The notes: generated by a model not told the origin, from the letters alone. Counted from the stretch's first letter, positions 20,053-28,828 are shown. The stretch: DNA of 64,000 nt from Bradyrhizobium sp. CCBAU 53340 (GCF_015291645.1 NZ_CP030055.1:7648501-7712500); one strand, 5' to 3'. Numbers and translations are program-made.

Positions 20053-20415
20053 TTGATTCTGATCGCCAATGTCCTGGTGGCGCTGGTCGCCGCGCTGCAC
20101 GCCTACTTCCTGATCCTGGAGATGTTCCTCTGGGACAAGCCGCTTGGCTTGAAGACATTCCGCAATACGCCTGAGAAGGCCGAGATCACAAAAGTGCTGG
20201 CGGCCAATCAGGGGCTCTATAACGGCTTCCTCGTCGCCGGCCTGGTCTGGGGCCTGATGCACGGCAATCCGGCCTTCGCGTTCCAGATCAAGGTATTCTT
20301 CCTGCTCTGCGTGATCGTGGCCGGCGCTTATGGCGCGGCGACCGTTAGCACGCGCATCCTGATCGTGCAGGCGCTGCCGGCCGCGATCGCGCTGATCGCC
20401 TTGTTCCTGGCTTAA
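20053..20415 (+). CDS. DUF1304 small membrane protein
   Basis: A 120-residue protein with four membrane helices and the family hallmarks LHAYFLILEMFLWDKP, NQGLYNGFLVAGL and VVAGAYGAATVSTRILIVQALPA (described here in parts). Function is unknown. The chosen start is a TTG at 20053, because the strong GGGGGAG (20040-20046) sits 6 bases before it and DUF1304 proteins begin almost directly with the first helix; the in-frame ATGs upstream lack such a site and lie in sequence unlike the family. Confidence 0.82.
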   Translation: MILIANVLVALVAALHAYFLILEMFLWDKPLGLKTFRNTPEKAEITKVLAANQGLYNGFLVAGLVWGLMHGNPAFAFQIKVFFLLCVIVAGAYGAATVSTRILIVQALPAAIALIALFLA

Positions 20416-20562
20416 GGCCATGGCCTGAAGCGCGACAGCGCCGCACCGCGATCCTTGCGCTGCGGCGAACGTTCCTCCACAATCTTCGACAGCGATGGCG
20501 ACCGTTGCAATCAACGGAAAAAGACCATCGGCCGAAAATTCCGTCAGGAGGAACAACCCAAC

Positions 20563-21789
20563 ATGACCAACCGCAGAGCCTTCCTAGCTGCCACGACGGC
20601 GCTCGCCGTCACCTTCTCCGCCGGCCAGGCCCTCGCACAGAAGAAATACGACACGGGTGCGAGCGACACCGAGATCAAGATCGGCCAGACCGTGCCGTTC
20701 TCCGGCCCCTATTCCGTCTACGCCAATATCGGCAAGACCCAGGCCGCCTACTTCAAGATGATCAACGACCAGGGCGGCATCAACGGCCGCAAGATCAATC
20801 TGATCCAGTATGACGACGCCTATTCGCCGCCGAAGACGGTCGAGCAGGTGCGCAAGCTCGTCGAAGGCGACGAGGTCCTGTTCACCTTCCAGCTGATCGG
20901 CACAGCCGCGAACGCCGCCGTGCAAAAATATCTCAACAGCAAGAAAGTGCCGCAGCTGCTCGCCTCGACCGGTGCCGAGCGCTTCAACGATCCGAAGAAC
21001 TATCCCTGGACCATCGCCTACAATCCCAACTACCCGTCCGAGGGACGCATCTACGCGAAGTACATTCTCAAGGAGCATCCGAACGCCAAGATCGGCGTGC
21101 TCTACCAAAACGACGACATGGGTCGCGACTATCTCGCAGGCCTCAAGAGCGGTCTCGGCGACAAGGCCGCCAGCATGATCGTCGGCGAAGTCTCCTACGA
21201 GGTCACCGATCCGACGGTGGATTCGCAGGTGGTCAAGCTGAAGTCGATGGGTGTCGACGTGTTCTTTGACGCCTCGACGCCGAAATTCGCGGCACAGGCG
21301 ATCAAGAAGCTCGCCGACCTCGGCTGGACGCCGGTGCACATCCTCGACATCAATGCGAGCCCGATCTCGGCAACGCTGAAGCCGGCCGGCCTGGACATCT
21401 CCAAGGGCATCATCTCGACCCAGTATGGCAAGGAGCCGGGCGATCCGCAGTGGAAGGACGATCCGGGTGTGAAGGCGTTCTTCGCCTTCATGGACAAATA
21501 TTTCCCAGAAGGCGACAAGCTCAACACCGTCAACACCTACGCCTATTCGGTGGCGGAGCTGCTGGTTCAGGTGCTGAAACAATGCGGCGACGACCTCACG
21601 CGCGAGAACGTCATGAAGCAAGCCGCCAGCATCAAGGACTTCACGCCGAGCCTGGCACTCCCCGGCATCAAGATCAGCACGGGCCCCGACGACTACCGCG
21701 TCAACAAGCAGATGCAGATGATGAAGTTCAACGGCGAGCGCTGGGAACTGTTCGGCCCGATCATCGAGGGCTCAGGCCCGGCGGGCTAG
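20563..21789 (+). CDS. ABC transporter substrate-binding protein, branched-chain amino-acid (LivK-like) family
   Basis: Periplasmic binding protein of 408 residues (type 1 periplasmic-binding fold, Peripla_BP_6). A signal peptide is evident (MTNRRAFLAATTALAVTF then SAGQALAQ, with cleavage after ALA). The mature part opens with TEIKIGQTVPFSGPYSVYANIG and has TLKPAGLD and the usual ligand-cleft aromatics. ATG 20563 is preceded by CAGGAGGAAC. No permease or ATPase gene is adjacent, so it is an orphan binding protein that must share a membrane complex encoded elsewhere. The ligand could be an amino acid, amide or aromatic acid. Confidence 0.9.
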   Translation: MTNRRAFLAATTALAVTFSAGQALAQKKYDTGASDTEIKIGQTVPFSGPYSVYANIGKTQAAYFKMINDQGGINGRKINLIQYDDAYSPPKTVEQVRKLVEGDEVLFTFQLIGTAANAAVQKYLNSKKVPQLLASTGAERFNDPKNYPWTIAYNPNYPSEGRIYAKYILKEHPNAKIGVLYQNDDMGRDYLAGLKSGLGDKAASMIVGEVSYEVTDPTVDSQVVKLKSMGVDVFFDASTPKFAAQAIKKLADLGWTPVHILDINASPISATLKPAGLDISKGIISTQYGKEPGDPQWKDDPGVKAFFAFMDKYFPEGDKLNTVNTYAYSVAELLVQVLKQCGDDLTRENVMKQAASIKDFTPSLALPGIKISTGPDDYRVNKQMQMMKFNGERWELFGPIIEGSGPAG

Positions 21790-21808
21790 GCGCTAAGCCT
21801 CGAGATGC

Positions 21809-21840
21809 AATCGGCGGTCCGCGGGCCGCCGATTTTTTTT
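21809..21840 (+). terminator. Rho-independent terminator of the binding-protein gene
   Basis: AATCGGCGG / CCGCCGATT stem with a GC-rich loop followed directly by eight T residues, about 20 bases after the stop codon. It is the clearest intrinsic terminator in the window. In the opposite direction the stem lacks a U-tract, so it serves mainly the plus-strand gene. Confidence 0.9.
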
Positions 21841-21844
21841 GCAT

Positions 21845-22270
21845 CTATTTCGGCACCTCTCCGAAATTCTTCCCCACCGGCAGCACCGCATGCCGGATCA
21901 GGCGCGAATCCTCCACCGCGGCCTGGCGGTGCTTCACCGCCTCGCGATAGACGGGGTCGCGGATCATCTCGACGAAAGCGGCGACGCTCGGGTATTCGGC
22001 GATGAAGCAATGGTCCCAGCGCTCCTCTTGCGGGCCGATCAGCATCAGCTCGAACCGGCCTTGCCAGACGATGCGTCCGCCGAGGCGTTCGAACACCGGG
22101 CCGCTCTCGCGTCCATAGGCCGCATAGGCCTCCGCGCCGCTCGCCTTGCGGCCGTCGGGATAGGCCGCTTCTTTGCGTAAGCGCACCAGATTGAGCATGT
22201 GGATCGGGCCGGGGCGGTCGTTGTCCCGGAATTGCGCGAAGATCTCCTTGGTCGGATCGATATGGCCCAT
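21845..22270 (-). CDS. DUF1330 domain protein
   Basis: A 141-residue protein of the dimeric ferredoxin-like DUF1330 family. Typical elements are GPIHMLNLVRLR, AYAAYGRESGPVFERLGG and WDHCFIAEYPSVAAFVEMIRDPVY. Its biochemical role is unknown; related proteins are small stress or monooxygenase-like folds. The start is well supported by AAAAGGAGAGGA before the ATG. It is convergent with the binding-protein gene and ends just after that gene's terminator. Confidence 0.85.
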   Translation of the reverse strand: MGHIDPTKEIFAQFRDNDRPGPIHMLNLVRLRKEAAYPDGRKASGAEAYAAYGRESGPVFERLGGRIVWQGRFELMLIGPQEERWDHCFIAEYPSVAAFVEMIRDPVYREAVKHRQAAVEDSRLIRHAVLPVGKNFGEVPK

Positions 22271-22436
22271 GCGGCTTCCTCTCCTTTTATGGCGGCGATC
22301 CTAGCCCTGACGCCGAAAGAGCGGAACTGCGGCCCGGGAATGCCGCACCTCCTAATCAGACGTTAAGCACGGGGTAACCGGGCCTTAAACAGCGACCGCT
22401 AGCGTGCGGCGGGGCGGGGTGACGGGCGTTTTGCGT

Positions 22437-24677
22437 ATGGGATCGGCAAAGAAGAAGGGTGGGCGGAAGGAGCCGTTGTTCGGCTTGCCTGCGGCGCTCG
22501 CCGATCTGCGCCTGACGGCGGCAGACCGCATTCCCGGCGGCGACGACGACAAGCCGAAAAAATCCGCCAGCAAGCGCAGAAGCGAACCTGCCGACGACGA
22601 GCCGCCGCGCGAGCGCAAGGCGCAGGCCAAGAGCAGCAGCGCCAAACGCCGGTCGCGATCATCGATCAGCGCCAGCCTCGGCCGCCTCGTCTATTGGGGC
22701 GCCGTGCTGAGCCTGTGGGGCGTGATCGCCGTGATCGGCGTCGTGATCTGGGTCGGCGCCCATCTGCCACCGATCCAGTCGCTCGAGATTCCAAAACGTC
22801 CGCCGACGATCCAGATCGTCGGCATCGACGGCAGCGTGCTGGCGCAGCGCGGCGAGATGGCCGGCGCGAATGTCGCGCTGAAGGATCTGCCGCCCTATCT
22901 GCCGAAGGCCTTCATCGCCATCGAGGACCGCCGCTTCTATTCGCATTTCGGCATCGACCCCGTCGGCATCCTGCGCGCCCTCGTCACCAATTTGCTCCAC
23001 CGCGGCGTGTCGCAGGGCGGCTCGACGCTGACGCAGCAGCTCGCGAAAAACCTGTTCCTGACCCAGGAACGCACCATGGCGCGCAAGCTGCAGGAGGCGG
23101 AGCTCGCGATCTGGCTCGAGCGCAAGCATTCCAAGAACGAGATCCTGGAGCTCTACCTCAACCGCGTCTATTTCGGCTCCGGCGCCTACGGCGTCGAGGC
23201 GGCTGCGCAGAAATATTTCGGCAAGCCGGCGAAGAACGTCACGATCGCGGAAGCCGCGATGCTGGCAGGTCTCGTCAAATCGCCCTCGCGCCTTGCGCCG
23301 AACCGCAATCCGGAGGGCGCGGAAGCACGCGCACATGTCGTGCTGGCGGCGATGGCGGATGCCAAGTTCATCACGGAGGCGCAGGCCCAGGCTTCGATCG
23401 GCCATCCCTCCTACAATGTGAAGCCTGTCGGCGCCGGCACCGTGAACTACGTTGCCGACTGGATCGGCGAGGTGCTGGACGACCTGGTCGGCCAGATCGA
23501 CGACAGCATCAGGGTCGAGACCACGATCGATCCGAAGCTCCAGGCCGTGGCGGAGGCTGCCATCATCGACGAACTCGCGGCCAAGAGCGTGAAGTTCAAT
23601 GTCAGCCAGGGCGCGCTGGTGGCGATGACGCCCGACGGCGCGGTGCGCGCCATGGTCGGCGGAAGGAACTATTCCGAGAGCCAGTACAACCGCGCGGTCA
23701 CCGCCAGGCGCCAGCCAGGCTCCTCGTTCAAGCCGTTCGTCTATCTGACGGCGATGGAGCAGGGCCTGACGCCCGACACCGTCCGCCAGGACGCGCCGAT
23801 CGAGGTCAAGGGCTGGAAGCCCGAGAACTACACGCATGAATATTTCGGCGCTGTCACACTGACGCAGGCGCTGGCGATGTCGCTCAACACCGTCGCCATC
23901 CGCCTCTGCCTCGAGGTCGGACCGAAGAACGTGGTGCGCACCGCGCACCGGCTCGGCATCTCCTCCAAGCTCGAGCCCAACGCCTCGATCGCGCTCGGCA
24001 CTTCGGAAGTGTCGGTGGTCGAGATGGTCGGCGCCTATGCGCCGTTCGCCAATGGCGGCCTTGCCGTCACCCCGCACGTGGTGACGCGGATCAAGACGCT
24101 CGACGGCAAGCTGCTCTACATGCGCCAGGGTGACGAGCACAACCAGGTGATCGAGCCGCGCTATGTCGGCATGATGAACACGATGATGCGGGAGACGCTG
24201 ATCTCGGGTACGGCGAAGAAGGCCGAGATCCCCGGCTGGCAGGCCGCCGGCAAGACCGGCACCAGCCAGGATTACCGCGACGCCTGGTTCATCGGCTACA
24301 CGGCCAACCTCGTCACCGGCGTCTGGCTCGGCAACGACGACAACTCGCCGACCAAGAAGACGACCGGCGGCGGCCTTCCGGTCGAAGTCTGGACCCGCTT
24401 CATGCGCGCCGCGCACGAGGGCGTGCAGGTGGCGGCCCTGCCCAACCTGCAAAGCAATTGGGGTCCGGCCAACCTCGTGCAGATCTCATCACAGGTATCG
24501 CCGCCGACACCGGCAGCATCGCCTGGATATTCATCCGGCCCTGCACCGGCGCCAGTCAACAACGGCGGCTATCGCGCTCCATCGCCGCCGACGCGCGCCA
24601 ATGTCAATGCACGGCCGGAAGCGGCGGCCGGGCTTGATGGTTGGCTTATGGACCGGCTGTTCGGCGGGAATCGGTAG
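22437..24677 (+). CDS. Class A penicillin-binding protein (PBP1A family)
   Basis: Bifunctional peptidoglycan glycosyltransferase and transpeptidase of 746 residues. A long basic cytoplasmic tail (about 1-80, Lys/Arg rich) precedes one membrane helix (about 85-108). The glycosyltransferase catalytic Glu163 is in AFIAIEDRRFYSHFG; GGSTLTQQLAKNLFL and the transpeptidase motifs S429-S-F-K432 (QPGSSFKPF), SLN and KTGTS follow. The C-terminus is Pro/Ala/Ser rich. ATG 22437 (MGSAKKKGG) is preferred to a GTG at 22404. It is monocistronic, and the protein builds the cell wall at the inner membrane. Confidence 0.95.
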   Translation: MGSAKKKGGRKEPLFGLPAALADLRLTAADRIPGGDDDKPKKSASKRRSEPADDEPPRERKAQAKSSSAKRRSRSSISASLGRLVYWGAVLSLWGVIAVIGVVIWVGAHLPPIQSLEIPKRPPTIQIVGIDGSVLAQRGEMAGANVALKDLPPYLPKAFIAIEDRRFYSHFGIDPVGILRALVTNLLHRGVSQGGSTLTQQLAKNLFLTQERTMARKLQEAELAIWLERKHSKNEILELYLNRVYFGSGAYGVEAAAQKYFGKPAKNVTIAEAAMLAGLVKSPSRLAPNRNPEGAEARAHVVLAAMADAKFITEAQAQASIGHPSYNVKPVGAGTVNYVADWIGEVLDDLVGQIDDSIRVETTIDPKLQAVAEAAIIDELAAKSVKFNVSQGALVAMTPDGAVRAMVGGRNYSESQYNRAVTARRQPGSSFKPFVYLTAMEQGLTPDTVRQDAPIEVKGWKPENYTHEYFGAVTLTQALAMSLNTVAIRLCLEVGPKNVVRTAHRLGISSKLEPNASIALGTSEVSVVEMVGAYAPFANGGLAVTPHVVTRIKTLDGKLLYMRQGDEHNQVIEPRYVGMMNTMMRETLISGTAKKAEIPGWQAAGKTGTSQDYRDAWFIGYTANLVTGVWLGNDDNSPTKKTTGGGLPVEVWTRFMRAAHEGVQVAALPNLQSNWGPANLVQISSQVSPPTPAASPGYSSGPAPAPVNNGGYRAPSPPTRANVNARPEAAAGLDGWLMDRLFGGNR

Positions 24678-25006
24678 ATCCCCAAACAAGAACGCGAAAA
24701 CAACCTCATGCACAGTAAGCGGCGTGTTGCCGCGAGATGTGTGGTGGATTGGTCGAAGGCGTTGATGTGATGAGGCAAATCAGAGACGTGACGCAATCAG
24801 CGCTGCGAATCGGTGAAGCACAAGAAGTGCGCTGCTCTTGCCTACCCCTCGGTGTCATCCCGGCGAAAGCCGGGATCCATACCGCGTCATCTATCGAGGG
24901 CGGAAGGTGGGAGTACCGAACCACTAATCTTCGCCAAACCACTCCCTGTGGCTATGGGTCCCGGCCTTCGCCGGGACGACATCGAGTGTTTGGCTTGCAG
25001 CGAGGC
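24678..25006. other. Gene-free interval between the PBP and the metallopeptidase
   Basis: About 330 bases separating convergent genes. The right half is repeat A6 (24854-24980). In the left 175 bases I see no coding potential, strong hairpin or promoter. Confidence 0.6.
24854..24980. repeat. Family A repeat, copy A6
   Basis: GTCATCCCGGCGAAAGCCGGGATCC left arm and CCCTGTGGCTATGGGTCCC ... GGGACGAC right arm. The inner hairpin CCGGCGAAAGCCGG is especially tight. Confidence 0.85.
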
Positions 25007-25762
25007 CTAATCCTCGACCCCGTACCGGTGCAGGTCGTTGCCATAGGTGTCGAGCCACTTCTTGGCGCGCTCCATCGAGGGGCACACCTTGCCGCAGACG
25101 CGCCAGAACCGGGCGGAGTGGTTCATCTCGACGAGATGGGCCACTTCATGCGCGGCGAGATAGTCGAGCACGTAGGGCGGCGCGAGGATCAGGCGCCAGG
25201 AGAACGACAGCGAGCCGGCCGACGTGCAGGAGCCCCAGCGGCTGGACTGATCGCGGATCGAGAGCCGCTTCACCCGGACGCCGAGCTCGGCGGCATGGAT
25301 CTCCGCCGACCGCTGCAAATCGTGGCGCGCCTCGCGCTTGAGGAAATCACCGACACGGCGATCGACATAGTCGAGGCCGCCGGCGACGCAGAGAATGCGT
25401 TCACCGCTGTCGCGCGTCTCGGTCCACACCGTGCCGCGCTCGCCGGCGCGATGCACGATGCGATGGGGGACGCCGCGAAGCGGTATCACTGTGCCAGGCT
25501 GGAAGGGCGCCGCCTTCGGCAGACGACCAAGACGCGCCGCGATCCATGCGCCGTGACGCTGCGCGAAGTCTTTTGCTTCGGCGAGCGTGCCACGCGGAGG
25601 CATGGTGAGGATGGCTTCGCGGTCGCTCGGATGAATCCGAAGCGTATAGCGGCGCGCTCGGCGGTGCCTGCGCAGCCGAATCGCAAAAAATTGCGATCCG
25701 TGGGTGATGACGAGGGTCTTCGGTTCGTGGGGCCGCCGATAAAGGAGCGCGCGAGTGGCCAT
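25007..25762 (-). CDS. YgjP/WLM-like zinc metallopeptidase (DUF45)
   Basis: A 251-residue M48-related protein with the zinc motif HEVAHLVEMNHSARFW (His-Glu-x-x-His plus downstream His) and the conserved SSRWGSCTSAGSLSFSWRL stretch of the YgjP family. The N-terminal strand-rich part (RRARRYTLRIHPSDREAIL) also matches the family. The start 25762 (MATRALLYR) gives the usual length; the frame to 25846 adds 28 residues of atypical sequence. The cellular role of this family is poorly defined. It stands alone. Confidence 0.87.
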   Translation of the reverse strand: MATRALLYRRPHEPKTLVITHGSQFFAIRLRRHRRARRYTLRIHPSDREAILTMPPRGTLAEAKDFAQRHGAWIAARLGRLPKAAPFQPGTVIPLRGVPHRIVHRAGERGTVWTETRDSGERILCVAGGLDYVDRRVGDFLKREARHDLQRSAEIHAAELGVRVKRLSIRDQSSRWGSCTSAGSLSFSWRLILAPPYVLDYLAAHEVAHLVEMNHSARFWRVCGKVCPSMERAKKWLDTYGNDLHRYGVED

Positions 25763-26063
25763 GTCTGTCAGTCCGGGGAGCAGGAGTTCGCCCGGATTCT
25801 GCCATAACCGCCGCCAGGGAAAGCGCTCGGCGCAAAAACAAATCATTTGCCCAATATACAGGGGTCAGGCGTCCGGGAGACCCTACAGACTGGGGTTGGA
25901 ACCGGCTTTTTTCGCCCCCGCTGGACGCATGCGACACCCCCAAAAGGTGAGGGAAGACTCACTCCTATAAAGCTACCTAAATACCGCGAATCTGGCGGGG
26001 TCTGGACCCTCCCGGAACCACCGGCAGGGCCTGAATTTTCGACGGGAAAGCCGAAATCCGCGG
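25763..26063. other. Gene-free interval with several small inverted repeats
   Basis: Three hundred bases upstream of the metallopeptidase and downstream of phaZ. It is not one of repeat families A-E. GGGTC...GACCC at about 25860-25885, a CTTTTTT run near 25910 and GGTGAG...CTCAC at about 25946-25965 are visible. It could hold a leader or a small RNA, but I could not match a known RNA class. Confidence 0.4.
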
Positions 26064-27392
26064 TTATTCAGCCGCGCGCGCCTGCAATGACGCCGGATTC
26101 GCCGCCGAGACCATGAAGTCATGGATGCGCGGCACGATTTCCGACTTGAAGCGCGAGCCGTTGAACACGCCGTAATGTCCGACGCCCTTCTGGACGTAAT
26201 GAATGCGGCGGTGATCGGGGATCGCACTGCATAGCGAGTGCGTTGCTTCGGTTTGACCGAGCCCCGAGATGTCGTCGTTCTCGCCTTCGACCGTCATCAA
26301 CGCAACGCGCGTCACCTTGGACGGATCGACGCGGGTTCCGCGATGGGTCATCTCGCCCTTCGGCAGCGAATGTTTCACGAACACGGTGTCGACCGTCTGC
26401 AGGTAATACTCGGCCGGAAGATCCATCACCGCGAGATACTCGTCATAGAATTCGCGATGCTTGTCGACGAGATCGCCGTCGCCCTTCACCAGATGGGCGA
26501 ACAGCTGCTTGTGGGCGTCCATGTGCCGATCAAGGTTCATGCTGATGAACCCGTTGAGCTGGAGGAAGCCCGGATAAACGTCGCGCATCATGCCCGGATG
26601 CGGGAATGGCACCTTGGTGATGACGTGGTTGCGGAACCAGTCGATACCGCGCTCCTGGGCGAGGTTGTTCACCGCAGTCGGATTGCGGCGGGTGTCGATC
26701 GGACCGCCCATCAGCGTCATCGAGGTCGGCACGAAGGGATCGCGGCGCGCTTCCATGACCGAAACGGCGGCGACAACGGGCACGGAGGGCTGGCACACCG
26801 CCATGACGTGGGTATTGCCGCCGAGGACGTGCAGCATCTCGATGACGTAGTCGATGTAATCGTCGAGATCGAAGCGGCCTTCGCTCAAGGGCACCATGCG
26901 GGCGTCGGCCCAATCAGTGATGTAGACCTCATGCGCGGGCAGAAAGGCCTCGACCGTGCCGCGGAGCAGCGTTGCGTAGTGGCCGGACATCGGCGCGACG
27001 ATCAGCACGCGCGGCTGCGGGCTGCGCAGGGGACGCGCGAATTTCCGATCGAAGTAGAGCAGCCGGCAGAACGGCTTTTCCCAGACCGAGCGGACCTCGA
27101 CCGGGACGCGGATGCCGTTCACCTCGGTGTCGTCGAGGCCCCATTCCGGCTTGCCGTAACGGCGCGTGGTGCGCTCGAACAATTCGCAGGCCGCGGCAAC
27201 CGACTTGCCGACCTGGGTGCGCGCCCACGGATTCAAGGGATTCTGGAACAGCAGCTTGGTCGCGTCGGTGACGGCGCGCGCCGGATTGAGAGAGGCGTGC
27301 GCCATCTCGTACATCCAGTACATCGGTGTCGTTAGGACCGGACTGCCTTCACTCGCCAGGGGCGGCGCACCGCCAAACTCACCAATGGGCAT
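26064..27392 (-). CDS. phaZ: Intracellular polyhydroxyalkanoate depolymerase
   Basis: Mobilises stored poly-3-hydroxybutyrate granules. It has 442 residues, with the PhaZ N-terminal pattern MYWMYEMAHASLNPARA, the catalytic Cys200 in HVMAVCQPSVPVVAA (this class of intracellular depolymerase uses Cys instead of Ser in the lipase box), DGDLVDKHREFYDEYLAVMDL and the C-terminal His in VGHYGVFNGSRF. ATG 27392 is supported by GAGGAA at about -10; an internal ATG at 27323 is an alternative. Bradyrhizobia accumulate PHB in symbiosis and free life. It is monocistronic. Confidence 0.93.
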   Translation of the reverse strand: MPIGEFGGAPPLASEGSPVLTTPMYWMYEMAHASLNPARAVTDATKLLFQNPLNPWARTQVGKSVAAACELFERTTRRYGKPEWGLDDTEVNGIRVPVEVRSVWEKPFCRLLYFDRKFARPLRSPQPRVLIVAPMSGHYATLLRGTVEAFLPAHEVYITDWADARMVPLSEGRFDLDDYIDYVIEMLHVLGGNTHVMAVCQPSVPVVAAVSVMEARRDPFVPTSMTLMGGPIDTRRNPTAVNNLAQERGIDWFRNHVITKVPFPHPGMMRDVYPGFLQLNGFISMNLDRHMDAHKQLFAHLVKGDGDLVDKHREFYDEYLAVMDLPAEYYLQTVDTVFVKHSLPKGEMTHRGTRVDPSKVTRVALMTVEGENDDISGLGQTEATHSLCSAIPDHRRIHYVQKGVGHYGVFNGSRFKSEIVPRIHDFMVSAANPASLQARAAE

Positions 27393-27513
27393 CGCTATAT
27401 TCCTCTTCGCATCGCAGCATACTGCCGAATGCGTAATATTGCGTCAATGCATGGTTCCGTACATCTACGTGCTCCAAACCGCCAAACCAGCCTGAATCCA
27501 CGAGAAATTGACA

Positions 27514-28332
27514 TTATTCGCCGGCTGACAGCAGCGAGCCGTGCTTCCTGGCGCTGCGCAAGAGGGCAAGGAATGCCCCAAAAGAAGCAACCAGCAGAGC
27601 TGCGTTGATGGCCAACGCGGCCAGCATCAGGTCGGTCCGGAAGGTTTGCTCGATCAGCAGCGCGCGCATCCCCTCGAACACGTAAGTCGGTGGCAGCGAC
27701 CAGGCGACGTATTGCAGCCAGGCCGGCAGCACGCTGACCGGATAATAGATGCAGGCGAGCGGCATGATCGCGAACATCAGCGTCCAGACGATGCTCTCGG
27801 CGCCGAGGCCGTTGCGCAGCACCAGGCCCGAGACGAAGATGCCGACCGACCAGCTGGTGAAGATCAGATTGCAGAAGAAGGCAATCAGCGGCAGGCCGAG
27901 GCTGTAGACATTGAAGTGAAACAACACCAGCGCGAGCAGCGTCATCGGGATCACGCCGATCGCGAGCCGGATCAGGCTCATCACCATCAGCGAGAGCAGA
28001 AACTCGATCGGCCGGAGCGGGCTCATCATGAGGTTGCCGAGGTTGCGCGCCCACATCTCCTCCAGGAAGGAGATCGAGAAGCCGAGCTGGCCGCGGAACA
28101 GGATGTCCCAGAGGATCACGGCGCCGATCAGCGTGCCGCCGGCGCGCGCGAAGAAATTGGCGTTCTGCGCGATGTAGAGCTGGAGGAAGCCCCAGGTGAT
28201 GACCTGGAGCGCCGGCCAGTACAACAGCTCGAGCAGCCGCGGCCAGGACGACAACAGCAGATACCAATAGCGCAGGATCATCGCGCCGATGCGGTGGACG
28301 GAGATGCCGCGGTGGAGGGAAACCTCGCTCAT
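27514..28332 (-). CDS. ABC-2 type exporter permease
   Basis: Inner-membrane subunit with six predicted helices, 272 residues. The ABC-2 pattern includes LLELLYWPALQVITWGFL, SFLEEMWARNLGNLMMSPLRP and the PLACIYYPVSVLPAWLQYVAWSLPPTYVFEGMR segment near the end (given in parts). The partner ATPase is encoded upstream on the same strand at 28829-29632, but about 500 bases of repeats and a small insertion lie between them. ATG 28332 (MSEVSLHRG) is chosen; the frame to 28368 begins in repeat D1. The substrate is unknown; drug, polysaccharide or lipid export are all possible. Confidence 0.88.
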   Translation of the reverse strand: MSEVSLHRGISVHRIGAMILRYWYLLLSSWPRLLELLYWPALQVITWGFLQLYIAQNANFFARAGGTLIGAVILWDILFRGQLGFSISFLEEMWARNLGNLMMSPLRPIEFLLSLMVMSLIRLAIGVIPMTLLALVLFHFNVYSLGLPLIAFFCNLIFTSWSVGIFVSGLVLRNGLGAESIVWTLMFAIMPLACIYYPVSVLPAWLQYVAWSLPPTYVFEGMRALLIEQTFRTDLMLAALAINAALLVASFGAFLALLRSARKHGSLLSAGE

Positions 28333-28341
28333 GGCACGCCC

Positions 28342-28380
28342 CCGTAGCCCGGATGGAGCGCAGCGCAATCCGGGCTACGG
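28342..28380. repeat. Family D hairpin (CCGTAGCCCGGAT...), copy D1
   Basis: CCGTAGCCCGGAT ... ATCCGGGCTACGG forms a long stem with a GAGCGCAGCGC loop. It sits immediately upstream of the permease start. Confidence 0.8.
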
Positions 28381-28411
28381 CGCCAGCCACGCACGTCGGC
28401 GTCATCCTGAG

Positions 28412-28598
28412 AGCCTGACTCAAAATAAGTCCTTGAAAACCAAGGAAGGCAGAGTTGGTGTTTCTGGGAGGTAGTCGATTCCTCCTGATCGGAAATCCCT
28501 ATGCATTGAGCACGTTCGTTACAGCGAACCTGGTTTTCGAAGCTAACGACCACCGCCGCAAGATGTTGAAATGACTCGACTTCATTTTCGGTCAGGCT
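28412..28598. mobile_element. 187-bp MITE-like insertion with inverted ends and 5-bp target duplication
   Basis: The ends are AGCCTGACTCAAAAT and ATTTTCGGTCAGGCT, inverted repeats matching at 13 of 15 positions. CTGAG is present directly on both sides (28407-28411 and 28599-28603). Removing the element and one CTGAG restores an uninterrupted family E arm. The interior is visibly less GC-rich than its surroundings and has no transposase ORF. It is therefore a non-autonomous element or a deletion derivative of an IS. Confidence 0.78.
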
Positions 28599-28605
28599 CT
28601 GAGGT

Positions 28606-28642
28606 GCAAACCTTGCGATGCGTACCGCATCGCAAGGTTTGC
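28606..28642. repeat. Perfect 17-bp stem hairpin inside repeat E2
   Basis: GCAAACCTTGCGATGCG - TAC - CGCATCGCAAGGTTTGC. A perfect stem of this length with a 3-base loop is unusual, and it is absent from copy E1, whose corresponding hairpin has a different sequence. Confidence 0.8.
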
Positions 28643-28785
28643 CTCGAAGGATGGGCCAAGCACGCTTGCGGCACATCCTTCGAGGCGCGCCAAAGGGGGC
28701 GCGCACCTCAGGATGACGGCTGTGCGCGCGGATAGAACAATCATCATGGTTTGCATGCGCGAACCGGCGGGCGGCAATCGACGGC

Positions 28786-28818
28786 CCCGGATTTCGCTGC
28801 ACTCCATCCCGGCTACGG
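28786..28818. repeat. Degenerate family D hairpin, copy D2
   Basis: CCCGGATTTCGCTGC ... CATCCCGGCTACGG is an imperfect, opposite-orientation relative of D1, just downstream of the ATPase gene's 3' end. Confidence 0.55.
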
Positions 28819-28828
28819 ACCATCTCCC

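Larger units (their letters stand above)
28400..28719. repeat. Family E repeat, copy E2, split by an insertion
   Basis: Outer arms CGTCATCCTGAG (28400-28411) and CACCTCAGGATGACG (ending 28717), with inner CTCGAAGGATG / CATCCTTCGAG arms. Compared with copy E1 at 31748-31880, the left arm is interrupted after CTGAG by 187 extra bases and then resumes with a repeated CTGAG. Confidence 0.8.

Noticed and set aside
25850..25980. tmRNA, SRP RNA or 6S RNA in the gap before the metallopeptidase
   Set aside because: None of the expected conserved sequences could be found on either strand; only small generic hairpins are present.
28412..28598. A transposase remnant encoded within the 187-bp element
   Set aside because: A minus-strand frame runs through it, but the translation shows no DDE, HUH or serine recombinase motif, and the size is too small to judge; described as a MITE instead.
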